Assembly: GCF_001575205.1 (NCBI RefSeq)
Contig: NZ_LSRE01000012.1
Coordinates: forward strand, 186,001-250,000
Direction: 5' to 3'
Origin: Tsukamurella pseudospumae
GTDB taxonomy: Bacteria > Actinomycetota > Actinomycetes > Mycobacteriales > Mycobacteriaceae
Length of the DNA: 64,000 nt
Under the pieces are notes generated by a model. The model worked only from the letters and a program-made list of their open reading frames with translations, ran no database searches and was not told the DNA's origin. Within the stretch, counting starts at the first letter, position 1. The number at the start of each line of letters is the position of its first letter. The position numbers were made by a program, and so were the translations under genes. Positions 44,387 to 52,420 of the stretch are shown here, in pieces.

Positions 44387-45271
44387 TCAGGCCGGCGGGT
44401 GGGCGGCGAGGAGTGCGGCGCGGACCGGATCGGTGGTGTGCGGCAGCCACAGCGCCTGCACCGGGACCTGCGGGGCATCGTCGAGCTCGACGACCGTGAC
44501 CCGGCCCCCGAGGCGTTCCCCGGGCGGACCGGTCACGAACGCGGCCGCGTGCGGCGCGGCGAGCACCGCCGTCGCGGGCGGCGTGCCCTGCACGTGGTTG
44601 ATCAGCAGGTCCGGCTCGAAGCCGGCCCGACGGCACTGCGCGACCAGGAAATCCGTGTAGAACGACGCGTGCGGCGGCGCCCACACCACGATCGGCGACG
44701 GCGCGAGCTCGGCCAGCGCGAGGCGTTCGCGACCGGCCAGCTCGTGGTCGCGGTGCAGGGCGACCCGCAGTGGGTGGTAGACGAGCGTGCCGCCCGCCAG
44801 CTGGTCCGGTAGGGCTGCGCCGCGCCGGAGCACCAGGTCGACGGTGCCCTCCTGCAGCTCGGCCACCATCGCCGCCGGGAACAGCTCGCGCACGGTGACC
44901 GACGGCGGATCCTCCTGGGTGATCAGCGGTTCCAGGATCTCGTAGGCCTCGTCGGCGGTCACCGCGGGGCTGCGGCCGACGACGAACGGTGGCCGGCGCT
45001 GCGCCCCCGCGTCCCGGGCGCGCGCCGCGAGCAGCCGGGCGCCGGACAGGAGGGACGGCGCACCGTCGTACAGGGTGCGGGCCGCGGCGGTGGGGGCGAG
45101 GCGGCGCCCGGAGCGCGTGAACAGCGACGTGCCGAGCTCGCGCTCGAGCTGGCGGAGCGCGGCGGAGAGGGCCTGCTGGCTCAGGTGCAGTCGGGCGGCC
45201 GCGGCGGCGAGCGAGGGCTCCTCCATCGCGGCGACGAACTGTTCCAGGCGGCGGAGGTCGGGCGTGGTCAC
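44387..45271 (-). CDS. LysR-family transcriptional regulator
   Basis: This 294-residue protein has an N-terminal winged helix (LAAAAARLHLSQQALSAALR, about residues 21-40) and a type 2 periplasmic-fold effector domain. It diverges from the short-chain dehydrogenase at 45410, and a palindromic site lies between them, the standard layout for a LysR regulator and its target. The GTG at 45271 begins directly before the DNA-binding domain. Confidence 0.92.
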   Translation of the reverse strand: MTTPDLRRLEQFVAAMEEPSLAAAAARLHLSQQALSAALRQLERELGTSLFTRSGRRLAPTAAARTLYDGAPSLLSGARLLAARARDAGAQRRPPFVVGRSPAVTADEAYEILEPLITQEDPPSVTVRELFPAAMVAELQEGTVDLVLRRGAALPDQLAGGTLVYHPLRVALHRDHELAGRERLALAELAPSPIVVWAPPHASFYTDFLVAQCRRAGFEPDLLINHVQGTPPATAVLAAPHAAAFVTGPPGERLGGRVTVVELDDAPQVPVQALWLPHTTDPVRAALLAAHPPA

Positions 45272-45280
45272 CTCACCATC

Positions 45281-45307
45281 CTATTCACAAACAGCACTGG
45301 TGAATAG
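45281..45307. promoter_or_regulatory. LysR operator: CTATTCAC-N11-GTGAATAG
   Basis: A perfect 8-bp inverted repeat with an 11-bp spacer begins 10 bp upstream of the LysR start. It contains the T-N11-A core of LysR-type sites. It should control both the regulator and the divergent dehydrogenase. Confidence 0.85.
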
Positions 45308-45409
45308 TCCGAAAACATTCGATTGTCGGTTGTCTTTCCCGCGCCTACGTTGGGTACTGCAAACACCGATGCGCCCAACACCGGCGCGCACGACGACGAG
45401 GGAGAAGAC

Positions 45410-46159
45410 ATGACGAAGCTCGCAGGGAAGACGGCAGTGGTGGCCGGCGGCGGAAAGAACCTCGGTGGCCTGGTCAGCCGCCATCTCGCCGGCCTCGGCG
45501 CGAACGTGGTCGTGCACTACAACAGCCCGTCGTCGGAGGCGGAAGCGCGGGAGACGGCGGCCGCCGTCGAGGCCGCGGGTGGGAAGGCGTTGCTCTTCCA
45601 GGGCGACCTGACGGCACCGTCGAAGGTCACTGAGCTGTTCGACGCGGCCGTGGCCGAGTTCGGCGGCGTCGACGTCGCGGTGAACACCGTCGGCAAGGTG
45701 CTGCGCAAGCCGATCCTGGAAACCTCTGAGGCCGAGTACGACTCGATGCTGGACATCAACGCCAAGGCCGCCTACTTCTTCATCAAGGAGGCGGGCCGCA
45801 CGCTGGGCGACGGCGGCACGCTGATCACGATCGTGACCGCGCTGCTCGGCGCCTTCACCGACGGCTACTCCACCTACGCGGGCGGTAAGTCGCCGGTGGA
45901 GCACTTCAACCGCGCCGCGGCCAAGGAGTTCGCGGGCCGCGGGATCACCGTCAACGCCATCGCGCCCGGCCCCATGGACACGCCCTTCTTCTACGGCCAG
46001 GAGACGCCCGAGCGCGTCGCGTTCCACAAGTCGCAGGGCATGGGCGATCGCCTGACCCTCATCGAGGACATCGCCCCGATCGTCGACTTCCTCGCGACCG
46101 ACGGGCACTGGATCACCGGCCAGACGCTGTTCGCCAACGGCGGCTACACCACCCGCTGA
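45410..46159 (+). CDS. Short-chain dehydrogenase/reductase
   Basis: This 249-residue SDR oxidoreductase has AVVAGGGKNLGGLV (cofactor loop), NTVGKVLRKPI, and the catalytic residues in ITIVTALLGAFTDGYSTYAGGKSPVEH (Tyr-x-x-x-Lys as YAGGK). IAPGPMDTPFFYGQE and ITGQTLFANGG close the fold. The substrate is unknown. I chose the ATG at 45410 because GGAGAAG precedes it; an upstream in-frame start would cover the operator region. Probably controlled by the divergent LysR protein. Confidence 0.9.
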   Translation: MTKLAGKTAVVAGGGKNLGGLVSRHLAGLGANVVVHYNSPSSEAEARETAAAVEAAGGKALLFQGDLTAPSKVTELFDAAVAEFGGVDVAVNTVGKVLRKPILETSEAEYDSMLDINAKAAYFFIKEAGRTLGDGGTLITIVTALLGAFTDGYSTYAGGKSPVEHFNRAAAKEFAGRGITVNAIAPGPMDTPFFYGQETPERVAFHKSQGMGDRLTLIEDIAPIVDFLATDGHWITGQTLFANGGYTTR

Positions 46160-46233
46160 TCCGGGCGCGCGGAGGACGCTCGGCGTGCCTACGATGAGCT
46201 TCGTTCCGTGGGGTTGCGAAGAGGGAGACGCGA

Positions 46234-47463
46234 GTGAGTGAAGCACCGTCGGCGATGCGCCGTCGATTGGTACGGATGTCCGGGCGCGATCCGCACGAGG
46301 AGGGCCGGACGGCCACCACGCTGGAGTTGCTCTTCGACCTCACCTTCGTGGTGGTCTTCTCCCTCGCGGGCGTGCAGCTCGCCGACGCGATCGCGGAGGG
46401 GCACTACTTCGCCGCCTTCCTCGGATTCGGGTTCTGCGCCTTCGCCGCGATCTGGGCGTGGATCAACTTCACCTGGATGGCCTCCGCGTTCGACACGGAC
46501 GACTGGCTCTTCCGCATCGTCACTGCGCTGCAGATGATCGGCGTCTGCATCATGGGTCTCGGCGTGGAGCCCTTCTTCGCGTCGGTCGCCGCCCACGAGC
46601 AGCCGAACAACACGGTGCTGGTGATCGGATACGTGGTGATGCGCGTCGCGCTGCTCGCGCAGTGGACCCGCGTGGCCGTCTCGTCGCCCCAGTACCGCAA
46701 GGCGGCAGTCATCTACATCGTCGCGATCACCACCGCGCAGATCGGGTGGATCTTCAGCGCGTTCGCGCCGCTGACCCTGGCGCAGGTACTCGTCGCGGGC
46801 CTGATCCTGTTCGTCGTCGAACTCGGCGGGCCGTACGTCGCCGAGCGGCGCGAGCGGACTCCGTGGAACCCGCACCACATCGCCGAGCGCTACGGCCTGC
46901 TCACCATCATCACGCTCGGCGAGGGTGTGGTCGGCACCGTCGTCGCGCTGCAGGCGCTGCTCAAGGCCCAGGGCTGGAGCCCCGACATCGCCGTACTCGG
47001 TGTCGCCGCGATGATGCTCAACCTGTCGATCTGGTGGATCTACTTCTCGATCCCGGTCGGGGAGGCGCTCGTGCGGAATCCGAACAAGTGCTTCGCCTGG
47101 GGTTACGGCCACATGGTGATCTTCATGGGGATCGCGGCGTTCGGCGCCGGGCTGCACGTCGAGGCACTCGGCATCTCGCACGAGGCCCACGTGAGCAACG
47201 TGGTGGTCGCGTCGGCGTTCGTCGTGCCGCTGGCGGTCGCGGTCCTCGGGATCGGCGTCATGGACGCCTACCTCACCGGCTTCGACGGCCACCGCGCCTT
47301 CGCGGTGTGCATCACCCTCGCCCTCCTGGGCGCCGGCGTCGCGGCCGTGGCCGCGGGCGCCACGCCGCTCGCCGCGCTGGTGTGGAGCGCGATCGCCCTG
47401 CTGGTGCAGGTCGTCGTCGAGGAGGTGTGGTCCGGCAAGCGCCGGGCTGCGCGCCTGGCGTGA
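46234..47463 (+). CDS. Low-temperature-requirement A (LtrA) family membrane protein
   Basis: This 409-residue protein has about ten membrane helices. The LtrA signature is at the start: ATTLELLFDLTFVVVFSLAG, then HHIAERYGLLTIITLGEGVVG in the middle. The family was named from Listeria growth at low temperature; the molecular function is not known. A GTG start follows GAGGGAG, and a TACGAT -10-like hexamer lies at about 46191. Monocistronic, convergent with the PPK2 gene. Confidence 0.9.
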   Translation: MSEAPSAMRRRLVRMSGRDPHEEGRTATTLELLFDLTFVVVFSLAGVQLADAIAEGHYFAAFLGFGFCAFAAIWAWINFTWMASAFDTDDWLFRIVTALQMIGVCIMGLGVEPFFASVAAHEQPNNTVLVIGYVVMRVALLAQWTRVAVSSPQYRKAAVIYIVAITTAQIGWIFSAFAPLTLAQVLVAGLILFVVELGGPYVAERRERTPWNPHHIAERYGLLTIITLGEGVVGTVVALQALLKAQGWSPDIAVLGVAAMMLNLSIWWIYFSIPVGEALVRNPNKCFAWGYGHMVIFMGIAAFGAGLHVEALGISHEAHVSNVVVASAFVVPLAVAVLGIGVMDAYLTGFDGHRAFAVCITLALLGAGVAAVAAGATPLAALVWSAIALLVQVVVEEVWSGKRRAARLA

Positions 47464-47477
47464 TCGCTACTCCGGGT

Positions 47478-47513
47478 GCCCGCCGGCATGGGGTCGACAT
47501 CTCAGCGGCGGGC
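47478..47513. terminator. Hairpin between LtrA and PPK2 genes
   Basis: GCCCGCCG (47478-47485) pairs with CGGCGGGC (47506-47513) over a 20-base loop in the 91-bp convergent gap. A GCACCGTC octamer follows at about 47525. Confidence 0.45.
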
Positions 47514-47554
47514 CGGGCGACGGCGCACCGTCGGGCATGTGGAGCGCGAGCGGG

Positions 47555-48409
47555 CTACGCGTCCGCCAGGCGGGCCTTCTCGTGCTCGACGTCGAAATCG
47601 GCGGGCGGCCAGTCCAGCCCGAGGCCCTCGAGCGCCTCGATGAGCAGCTCGGTGATCGCGAGGCGGGAGAACCACTTGCGGTCGGCGGGGATGACGTGCC
47701 AGGGAGCGCCGTCGACGCTGGTGCGGTCGAGCATGGCCTGGTAGGCCTCCTGGTACTTCGGCCAGTAGCCGCGCTCGTCGATGTCGGCGGGGTTGTACTT
47801 CCAGTACTTGTCGGGGCGGTCCAGTCGCTCCTGCAGTCGCTTCTTCTGCTCGTCCAGCGAGACGAACATCGCGGCCTTGACCACGGTGACGCCCGACGCG
47901 GCCAGGTCCTCCTCGAAGCTGTTGATGATCCCGTAGCGCGGCTCCCACACCGACTGCGGCACCAGGTCGTGCACGCGGACGACCAGCACGTCCTCGTAGT
48001 GCGAGCGGTCGAAGACACCGATCTGGCCGCCCTTGGGGGTCTGCTGGTGGATGCGCCAGAGGAAGTCGTGGGCCAGCTCCTCCTCGGTGGGCTTGCCGAA
48101 CGAGGCGGTCTTGACGCCCTGCGGATCGACCATGCCGATCACGTGCCGGACGATGCCGCCCTTGCCGGCCGTGTCCATGCCCTGCAGCACCAGCAGCACC
48201 GAACGGTGATCGCCCGCGCGACCGTTCGCGTACAGCAGCTCCTGCAGCTGCGAGAGCCGCTCGCCGCGCTCGGCGAGGAGCGCCTCGCCCGCCGCCTTGT
48301 CACCGTCGAAACCCGGCTTGCCGGAGGTGTCGATGTCCTGCACGAGACCCCCGGGACGCCACCGCAGGGCCTCGGAGACGGAACCGGACCAACCGCTCTT
48401 CTTCGCCAT
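47555..48409 (-). CDS. PPK2-family polyphosphate:nucleotide phosphotransferase
   Basis: The 284-residue protein has Walker A LLVLQGMDTAGKGGIVRHV and Walker B IGVFDRSHYEDVLVVRVH, with YWKYNPADIDERGYWPKY as in the PPK2 class that phosphorylates AMP or ADP with polyphosphate. It is of a different subgroup from the PPK2 at 26704-27645, which has DRSWYNR in place of DRSHYED. The ATG at 48409 is 49 bp from the divergent DUF445 gene. Confidence 0.93.
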   Translation of the reverse strand: MAKKSGWSGSVSEALRWRPGGLVQDIDTSGKPGFDGDKAAGEALLAERGERLSQLQELLYANGRAGDHRSVLLVLQGMDTAGKGGIVRHVIGMVDPQGVKTASFGKPTEEELAHDFLWRIHQQTPKGGQIGVFDRSHYEDVLVVRVHDLVPQSVWEPRYGIINSFEEDLAASGVTVVKAAMFVSLDEQKKRLQERLDRPDKYWKYNPADIDERGYWPKYQEAYQAMLDRTSVDGAPWHVIPADRKWFSRLAITELLIEALEGLGLDWPPADFDVEHEKARLADA

Positions 48410-48458
48410 GGGGTCACCCTATCCGTCGGAGGTACGGATCTTCGGGCAAGATCGACTC

Positions 48459-49775
48459 GTGACGGTGTCATCCCCGGCGGCCACGCCCCTCGCCCCGCAG
48501 GCGAGCCCCTTCGGCACGCCCGACGAGCAGAAGCGCCGAGACCTGCGGAAGATGAAGGCGCTGGCCCTCTCCTTCCTCATCGGCGCGGCCATCATCTACC
48601 TGATCTGCGAGTACCTGGACACCAAGGGTGCGCACCTGTCGATCGCCGGGCCGTGGGTCGGGTACGTCAAGGCCGCGTCCGAGGCGGGCATGGTCGGCGG
48701 CCTCGCGGACTGGTTCGCGGTGACCGCGCTGTTCCGGCACCCGTTGGGCCTGCCGATCCCGCACACGGCCATCATCAAGCGCAAGAAGGACCAGCTGGGC
48801 GACGCGCTCGGCGGGTTCGTCGAGAGCAACTTCCTCACGCCCGACGTGATCGCGGAGAAGGTCGGCTCGCTCGAGCTCAGCGGCCGCGTCGCCAACTGGA
48901 TGGCGGACCCCGACAACTCGCAGAAGCTGGGCGCCGAGGCCGCGAAGCTGGTCAAGGTCATGAGCGAGGTGCTGCGCGACGAGGACGTCGAGGCCGTGCT
49001 CAACTCCACCATCATCAAACGGCTCGCCGAACCCGAGTGGGGGCCGCCCATCGGGCGCCTCGTCGAGACCCTGCTGCAGGAGCAGCGCCAGCTGCCGCTG
49101 ATCAACCTGCTCGCCGAGCGCGCCCACCACTGGGCCCTGGGCAGCCAGGGCGTCATCGACAAGATCGTCGACACCGACGGTCCGCAGTGGTCGCCCAAGT
49201 TCGTCAACTCGCTGCTGGGGGAACGGATCTACCGCGAGCTCGTCGAGTTCACGTGGAAGGTGCGCAGCGACCCCGACCACGAGGTGCGGCACGCCATGAG
49301 TACCTTCCTCTGGGACTTCGCCTCCGACCTGCAGCACGACCCGCGGACCATCGCCAAGGTCGAGGACGTCAAGGCGGAGCTGATGGGGCGCGAGGAGGTG
49401 CGCACCGCGGCGCAGGCGGCCTGGCGCGCGGCCAAGCGGATGATCGAGGCGTCGGTCGACGACCCCGATTCGACGCTGCGCGAGAAGTTCAGCGAGTCCG
49501 CCGCCCGGTTCGGCGTGCGACTGCGCGACGACCCGGCGCTGCGCGGGAAGGTCGACTTCTGGGTCGATCGCTCGGTGCGGCACCTCGTCGAGAACTACGC
49601 GGGGCAGATCACCTCGATCATCACCGACACCGTCGCGCGCTGGGACGCCGACGAGGCGTCGGGGAAGATCGAGCTCGCGGTGGGTCGGGACCTGCAGTTC
49701 ATCCGGATCAACGGAACCGTCGTCGGCGCCCTGGCCGGCCTGGCGATCTACACGATCACTCAGATCTTCTTCTGA
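48459..49775 (+). CDS. DUF445 family membrane-anchored protein
   Basis: The 438-residue protein has one membrane helix after an N-terminal tail (ALSFLIGAAIIYLICEYL, about 31-48), then GLADWFAVTALFRHPLGLPIPHTAIIK, the DUF445 (YjiN) signature. A long helical region follows, with a C-terminal hydrophobic helix (VVGALAGLAIYTITQIFF). The function is unknown. The GTG at 48459 has a weak CAAGAT -10-like element about 7 bp upstream, so a leaderless start is possible. Confidence 0.87.
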   Translation: MTVSSPAATPLAPQASPFGTPDEQKRRDLRKMKALALSFLIGAAIIYLICEYLDTKGAHLSIAGPWVGYVKAASEAGMVGGLADWFAVTALFRHPLGLPIPHTAIIKRKKDQLGDALGGFVESNFLTPDVIAEKVGSLELSGRVANWMADPDNSQKLGAEAAKLVKVMSEVLRDEDVEAVLNSTIIKRLAEPEWGPPIGRLVETLLQEQRQLPLINLLAERAHHWALGSQGVIDKIVDTDGPQWSPKFVNSLLGERIYRELVEFTWKVRSDPDHEVRHAMSTFLWDFASDLQHDPRTIAKVEDVKAELMGREEVRTAAQAAWRAAKRMIEASVDDPDSTLREKFSESAARFGVRLRDDPALRGKVDFWVDRSVRHLVENYAGQITSIITDTVARWDADEASGKIELAVGRDLQFIRINGTVVGALAGLAIYTITQIFF

Positions 49776-49810
49776 GGCACGCGGTTCGTGTCAATGATCA
49801 GAATCACACT

Positions 49811-49852
49811 GCTAACCAACTGCTTGCAAGAGCTAGCACTAGCTGTTAGCGT
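49811..49852 (+). promoter_or_regulatory. Promoter with nested palindromic operator upstream of the XRE-hbhA operon
   Basis: The -35 TTGCAA (49824-49829), a 17-bp spacer and -10 TAGCGT (49847-49852) form a clear sigma-70-type promoter. Inside the spacer is the perfect palindrome AGCTAG-CA-CTAGCT (49831-49844). GCTAAC (49811-49816) and GTTAGC (49845-49850) flank it as a second inverted pair. The XRE protein just downstream is the likely binder. Confidence 0.75.
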
Positions 49853-49882
49853 GGTGTCAGCCGCGCAGACGGGAGACCGGAC

Positions 49883-50272
49883 ATGACGAGCAATGAAGAG
49901 CCCGAAGTGAATTCAGTGAACTCGGGATCCGATATTGGAGCGTTCATCCGGGCGCAACGTCTTGCGGCGGAGGTGTCCATCCGGCAACTGGCGGAGAGGG
50001 CGGGGGTTTCCAACCCGTATCTCAGCCAGATCGAGCGGGGGCTCCGACGACCGTCGGCCGACGTGCTCGGGCAGATCGCCAAAGCGCTACGGCTCTCGGC
50101 GGAGGTGCTCTACGTGCAGGCCGGGATCCTCGAGGAGCGTCCGGAGTCCCCGGTACGCGACGCACTGATCGCGGACACTGCCATCAACGAGCGGCAGAAG
50201 CAGGCCCTACTCGACGTCTACGAGAGCTTCCGCCGCGAGAACGAGACCGCATTGAAGGAGAACGTCCCATGA
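49883..50272 (+). CDS. XRE-family regulator upstream of hbhA
   Basis: This 129-residue protein has a helix-turn-helix at about residues 17-70: GAFIRAQRLAAEVSIRQLAERAGVS... then PYLSQIERG. The C-terminal part is a short acidic helix region. It matches Rv0474, which precedes hbhA in M. tuberculosis. The ATG follows GGGAGACC. Its stop overlaps the hbhA start (ATGA). A nested palindrome in its own promoter suggests autoregulation. Confidence 0.92.
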   Translation: MTSNEEPEVNSVNSGSDIGAFIRAQRLAAEVSIRQLAERAGVSNPYLSQIERGLRRPSADVLGQIAKALRLSAEVLYVQAGILEERPESPVRDALIADTAINERQKQALLDVYESFRRENETALKENVP

Positions 50273-50898
50273 CCGAGCAGAACACCCTCGAAGACCTGAA
50301 GACCCCCCTGTTCGCCGCCCTCGGCGCCGGTGACTACGCCTACGAGGCCGTGGCCGAGGTCGTCGAGAAGCTGCGCGCCGCAGCCACCGACGCGTCGAAG
50401 GACTTCCAGACCAAGGTCGAGGAGGCCCAGGCGAAGGTCGAGGAGGCCGCCGATTCCGCGCAGGCCAAGCTGACCGAGGCCAAGGACGGCCTGCCCAAGG
50501 ACGTCGACGAGCTGCGCGCCAAGTTCACCCCCGAGGAGCTGCGCAAGGTGGCCGCCGCCTACATCCAGGTCGCGACCGACATCTACGAGTCGCTCGCCGA
50601 GCGCGGCGAGAGCGCCTTCGAGCGCATCAAGTCGGGCTCCGTGATCGAGGACGCCACCGAGCAGGCGACCAAGGCCTACAACCAGGCCGTCGAGCTGACC
50701 GAGTCCTCGCTGGGCCAGGTCGCGTCCGCCACCAAGCAGGTCGGCGAGCGCGCCGCGAAGCTGGTCAACCGTGCCGGTGACGAGGCCGAGGCCGCCGCCG
50801 ACAAGGTCGAGGCCACCGTCAAGGAGACCACCGAGAAGGCCACCGCCGCCGTCAAGAAGGCCGCCCCCAAGGCTGCGCCGAAGAAGGCCGACGCCTGA
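50269..50898 (+). CDS. hbhA: Heparin-binding haemagglutinin-like protein
   Basis: The 209-residue protein is mostly coiled-coil: acidic and alanine-rich helices with heptads through residues 25-170, then a C-terminal Lys/Ala/Pro tail (TAAVKKAAPKAAPKKADA). In M. tuberculosis HbhA this tail binds heparan sulfate and is methylated on lysines. The tail here is shorter, with about seven lysines in the last 20 residues, so strong adhesin activity is uncertain. HbhA proteins also associate with lipid bodies. There is no signal peptide, as in the family. Translationally coupled to the XRE gene. Confidence 0.9.
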   Translation: MTEQNTLEDLKTPLFAALGAGDYAYEAVAEVVEKLRAAATDASKDFQTKVEEAQAKVEEAADSAQAKLTEAKDGLPKDVDELRAKFTPEELRKVAAAYIQVATDIYESLAERGESAFERIKSGSVIEDATEQATKAYNQAVELTESSLGQVASATKQVGERAAKLVNRAGDEAEAAADKVEATVKETTEKATAAVKKAAPKAAPKKADA

Positions 50899-50922
50899 TC
50901 GTCACACCCTCAGCTCCACCCC

Positions 50923-50953
50923 GGGCGCCCGGCGGCACTGCCGCCGGGCGCCC
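50923..50953 (+). terminator. Strong hairpin after hbhA
   Basis: GGGCGCCCGGCGGC (50923-50936) and GCCGCCGGGCGCCC (50940-50953) form a perfect 14-bp stem with loop ACT, 25 bp after the stop. Confidence 0.8.
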
Positions 50954-50959
50954 GACCTT

Positions 50960-50965
50960 TAGGCT
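50960..50965 (+). promoter_or_regulatory. -10 element of the DUF2516 gene
   Basis: TAGGCT, then 6 bp and the ATG at 50972. It directly follows the hbhA terminator, so a separate leaderless transcript begins here. Confidence 0.6.
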
Positions 50966-50971
50966 GGTGCC

Positions 50972-51268
50972 ATGAACCTGCTGTACGCGTTCGGCTCCGT
51001 GACTTTCTACGCCTATCTGGTGGTGACAGTGCTCATCGTCGGTGGCGGGCTGTTCGCGCTGGTGCACGCTCTGCGTGCGCCCGAGGACGCCTTCCGGGCC
51101 ACCGGGAAGTGGCAGAAGAAGTACTGGTCGCTGACGCTCGTCGCGTGCATACTGCTGGCCCTGGCCGGTCTCAATGGCATGGGGCTGGTGATCGGGGCGA
51201 TCGGCGTCCTGGTCTACATGCTGGACGTCAAGCCCAAGCTGGACGAGGTCCGCCGCCCGCGCTATTGA
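50972..51268 (+). CDS. DUF2516 family small membrane protein
   Basis: This 98-residue protein has three hydrophobic segments (about 8-32, 48-65 and 67-84), separated by the cytoplasmic RAPEDAFRATGKWQKKYWS. It matches the Rv0476 family, always found near hbhA and deoC in mycolic-acid bacteria. The function is unknown. It is followed 24 bp later by the hydrolase gene, which has its own promoter. Confidence 0.88.
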   Translation: MNLLYAFGSVTFYAYLVVTVLIVGGGLFALVHALRAPEDAFRATGKWQKKYWSLTLVACILLALAGLNGMGLVIGAIGVLVYMLDVKPKLDEVRRPRY

Positions 51269-51279
51269 GCATTAGTTAG

Positions 51280-51285
51280 TAAGGT
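51280..51285 (+). promoter_or_regulatory. -10 element of the hydrolase gene
   Basis: TAAGGT lies 7 bp upstream of the ATG at 51293; the transcript would be leaderless. Confidence 0.6.
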
Positions 51286-51292
51286 TGGTCGC

Positions 51293-52345
51293 ATGAAGAT
51301 CTCCAGCAAGCTCGTCGTCGGTGCGCTCGGCGCCCTCGGAGCCGGTGCCGCGGCGGTCGCCGCCGGTGCCGCCGCGTACGCGCTGTCGTCGCCGACGGAG
51401 CCGGCCAACGCCAAGCTGATCGAGGACTACGACGGCCCGTCCGAGGACGGCACCGTCGTCTCCGGTGACGGGACCCGGCTGCACACCCGCGTCTGGGGCC
51501 CCGTCGACGGTCCGCTCGCGGTGCTGATCCACGGCTGGACGTGCAACGTGACCAACTTCCCGCGCCAGGTCGAGCACCTCGTCGCGCGCGGCTACCGCGT
51601 GATCGGCTACGACCAGCGCGGCCACGGCGAGTCCGAGGCCGGCGCGTTCGCGTTCTCCACCGACGTCCTCGCCGACGACCTGCACGCCGTCCTCGAGGCC
51701 CACGTGCCGGACGGGAAGCAGGCGCTGCTCGTCGGCCACAGCATGGGCGCCATCACGATCATGGCGTGGGCCGGCAAGTACTCCGACGAGGTCGAGCGGT
51801 ACGCGCACCACGCGGTGCTCGTGTCCACCTACGCCCGCGAGGCCGTCGCGAACTTCGTCGGTGCGACACCGCTCGCCGCGCTCCCGCGACTCGTGCCGCG
51901 CTTCACCGACCGCCTCGGCGACGCGGTGCTGGGAGCGCCCGTGCGGGTCCGGAACAACCGGCTGCACACCGCGGTGATCCGGTACTCGGCGCTGTGCGGC
52001 TACGCCTCCTACGGCGCCGTGAAGTACACCGAGGACATGCTCGCCACCTGCCCGCCCGATGTCCGGGGCGAGTGGGGCCACGTACTGGCGGGGCTGGACG
52101 TGACCGAGGGTCTGCGCACGCTGAGCGTCCCCACCTCCGTGGTGGTCGGCCAGTACGACCACCTGACGCCGCCGTCCGACGCCGATGTCATCGCGGGAGA
52201 GCTGCGCGTCTCCGGACATCTCGACCGGTTCGCCGTGATCCGCGACTCCGGCCACATGCTCCCGCTGGAGCAGCCGGAGAAGCTCAACGCCCTCCTCGAC
52301 TCCATCCTCGACGGTCGGCCCGTCGCCTCCGGCGCCCCGGAGTAG
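51293..52345 (+). CDS. Alpha/beta hydrolase with N-terminal membrane anchor or signal
   Basis: The 350-residue protein has an Ala/Gly-rich hydrophobic N-terminus (residues 8-30) without a lipobox, so an uncleaved anchor or signal peptide. The fold has VLIHGWTCN, GYDQRGHGES, the nucleophile elbow VGHSMG (Ser near 147), an Asp in VGQYDHLTP and His in SGHMLPLEQPEKL. A complete triad is present. The substrate is unknown; lipid esters are plausible. It converges on purU across a 59-bp inverted repeat. Confidence 0.87.
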   Translation: MKISSKLVVGALGALGAGAAAVAAGAAAYALSSPTEPANAKLIEDYDGPSEDGTVVSGDGTRLHTRVWGPVDGPLAVLIHGWTCNVTNFPRQVEHLVARGYRVIGYDQRGHGESEAGAFAFSTDVLADDLHAVLEAHVPDGKQALLVGHSMGAITIMAWAGKYSDEVERYAHHAVLVSTYAREAVANFVGATPLAALPRLVPRFTDRLGDAVLGAPVRVRNNRLHTAVIRYSALCGYASYGAVKYTEDMLATCPPDVRGEWGHVLAGLDVTEGLRTLSVPTSVVVGQYDHLTPPSDADVIAGELRVSGHLDRFAVIRDSGHMLPLEQPEKLNALLDSILDGRPVASGAPE

Positions 52346-52357
52346 CGCACCGTCGCA

Positions 52358-52416
52358 ATTGAACACCGTTATGGAGGGGGAACCCGCAGGTCGGTTTCTC
52401 CATAACGGTGTTCAAT
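52358..52416. repeat. 59-bp inverted repeat with perfect 19-bp arms
   Basis: Arms 52358-52376 and 52398-52416 are perfect complements (ATTGAACACCGTTATGGAG). The 21-base loop contains a nested AACC/GGTT. It fills the gap between the convergent hydrolase and purU genes; the arms are less GC-rich than the surrounding genes. It can fold as a long terminator for either strand. Confidence 0.9.
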
Positions 52417-52420
52417 CGCG

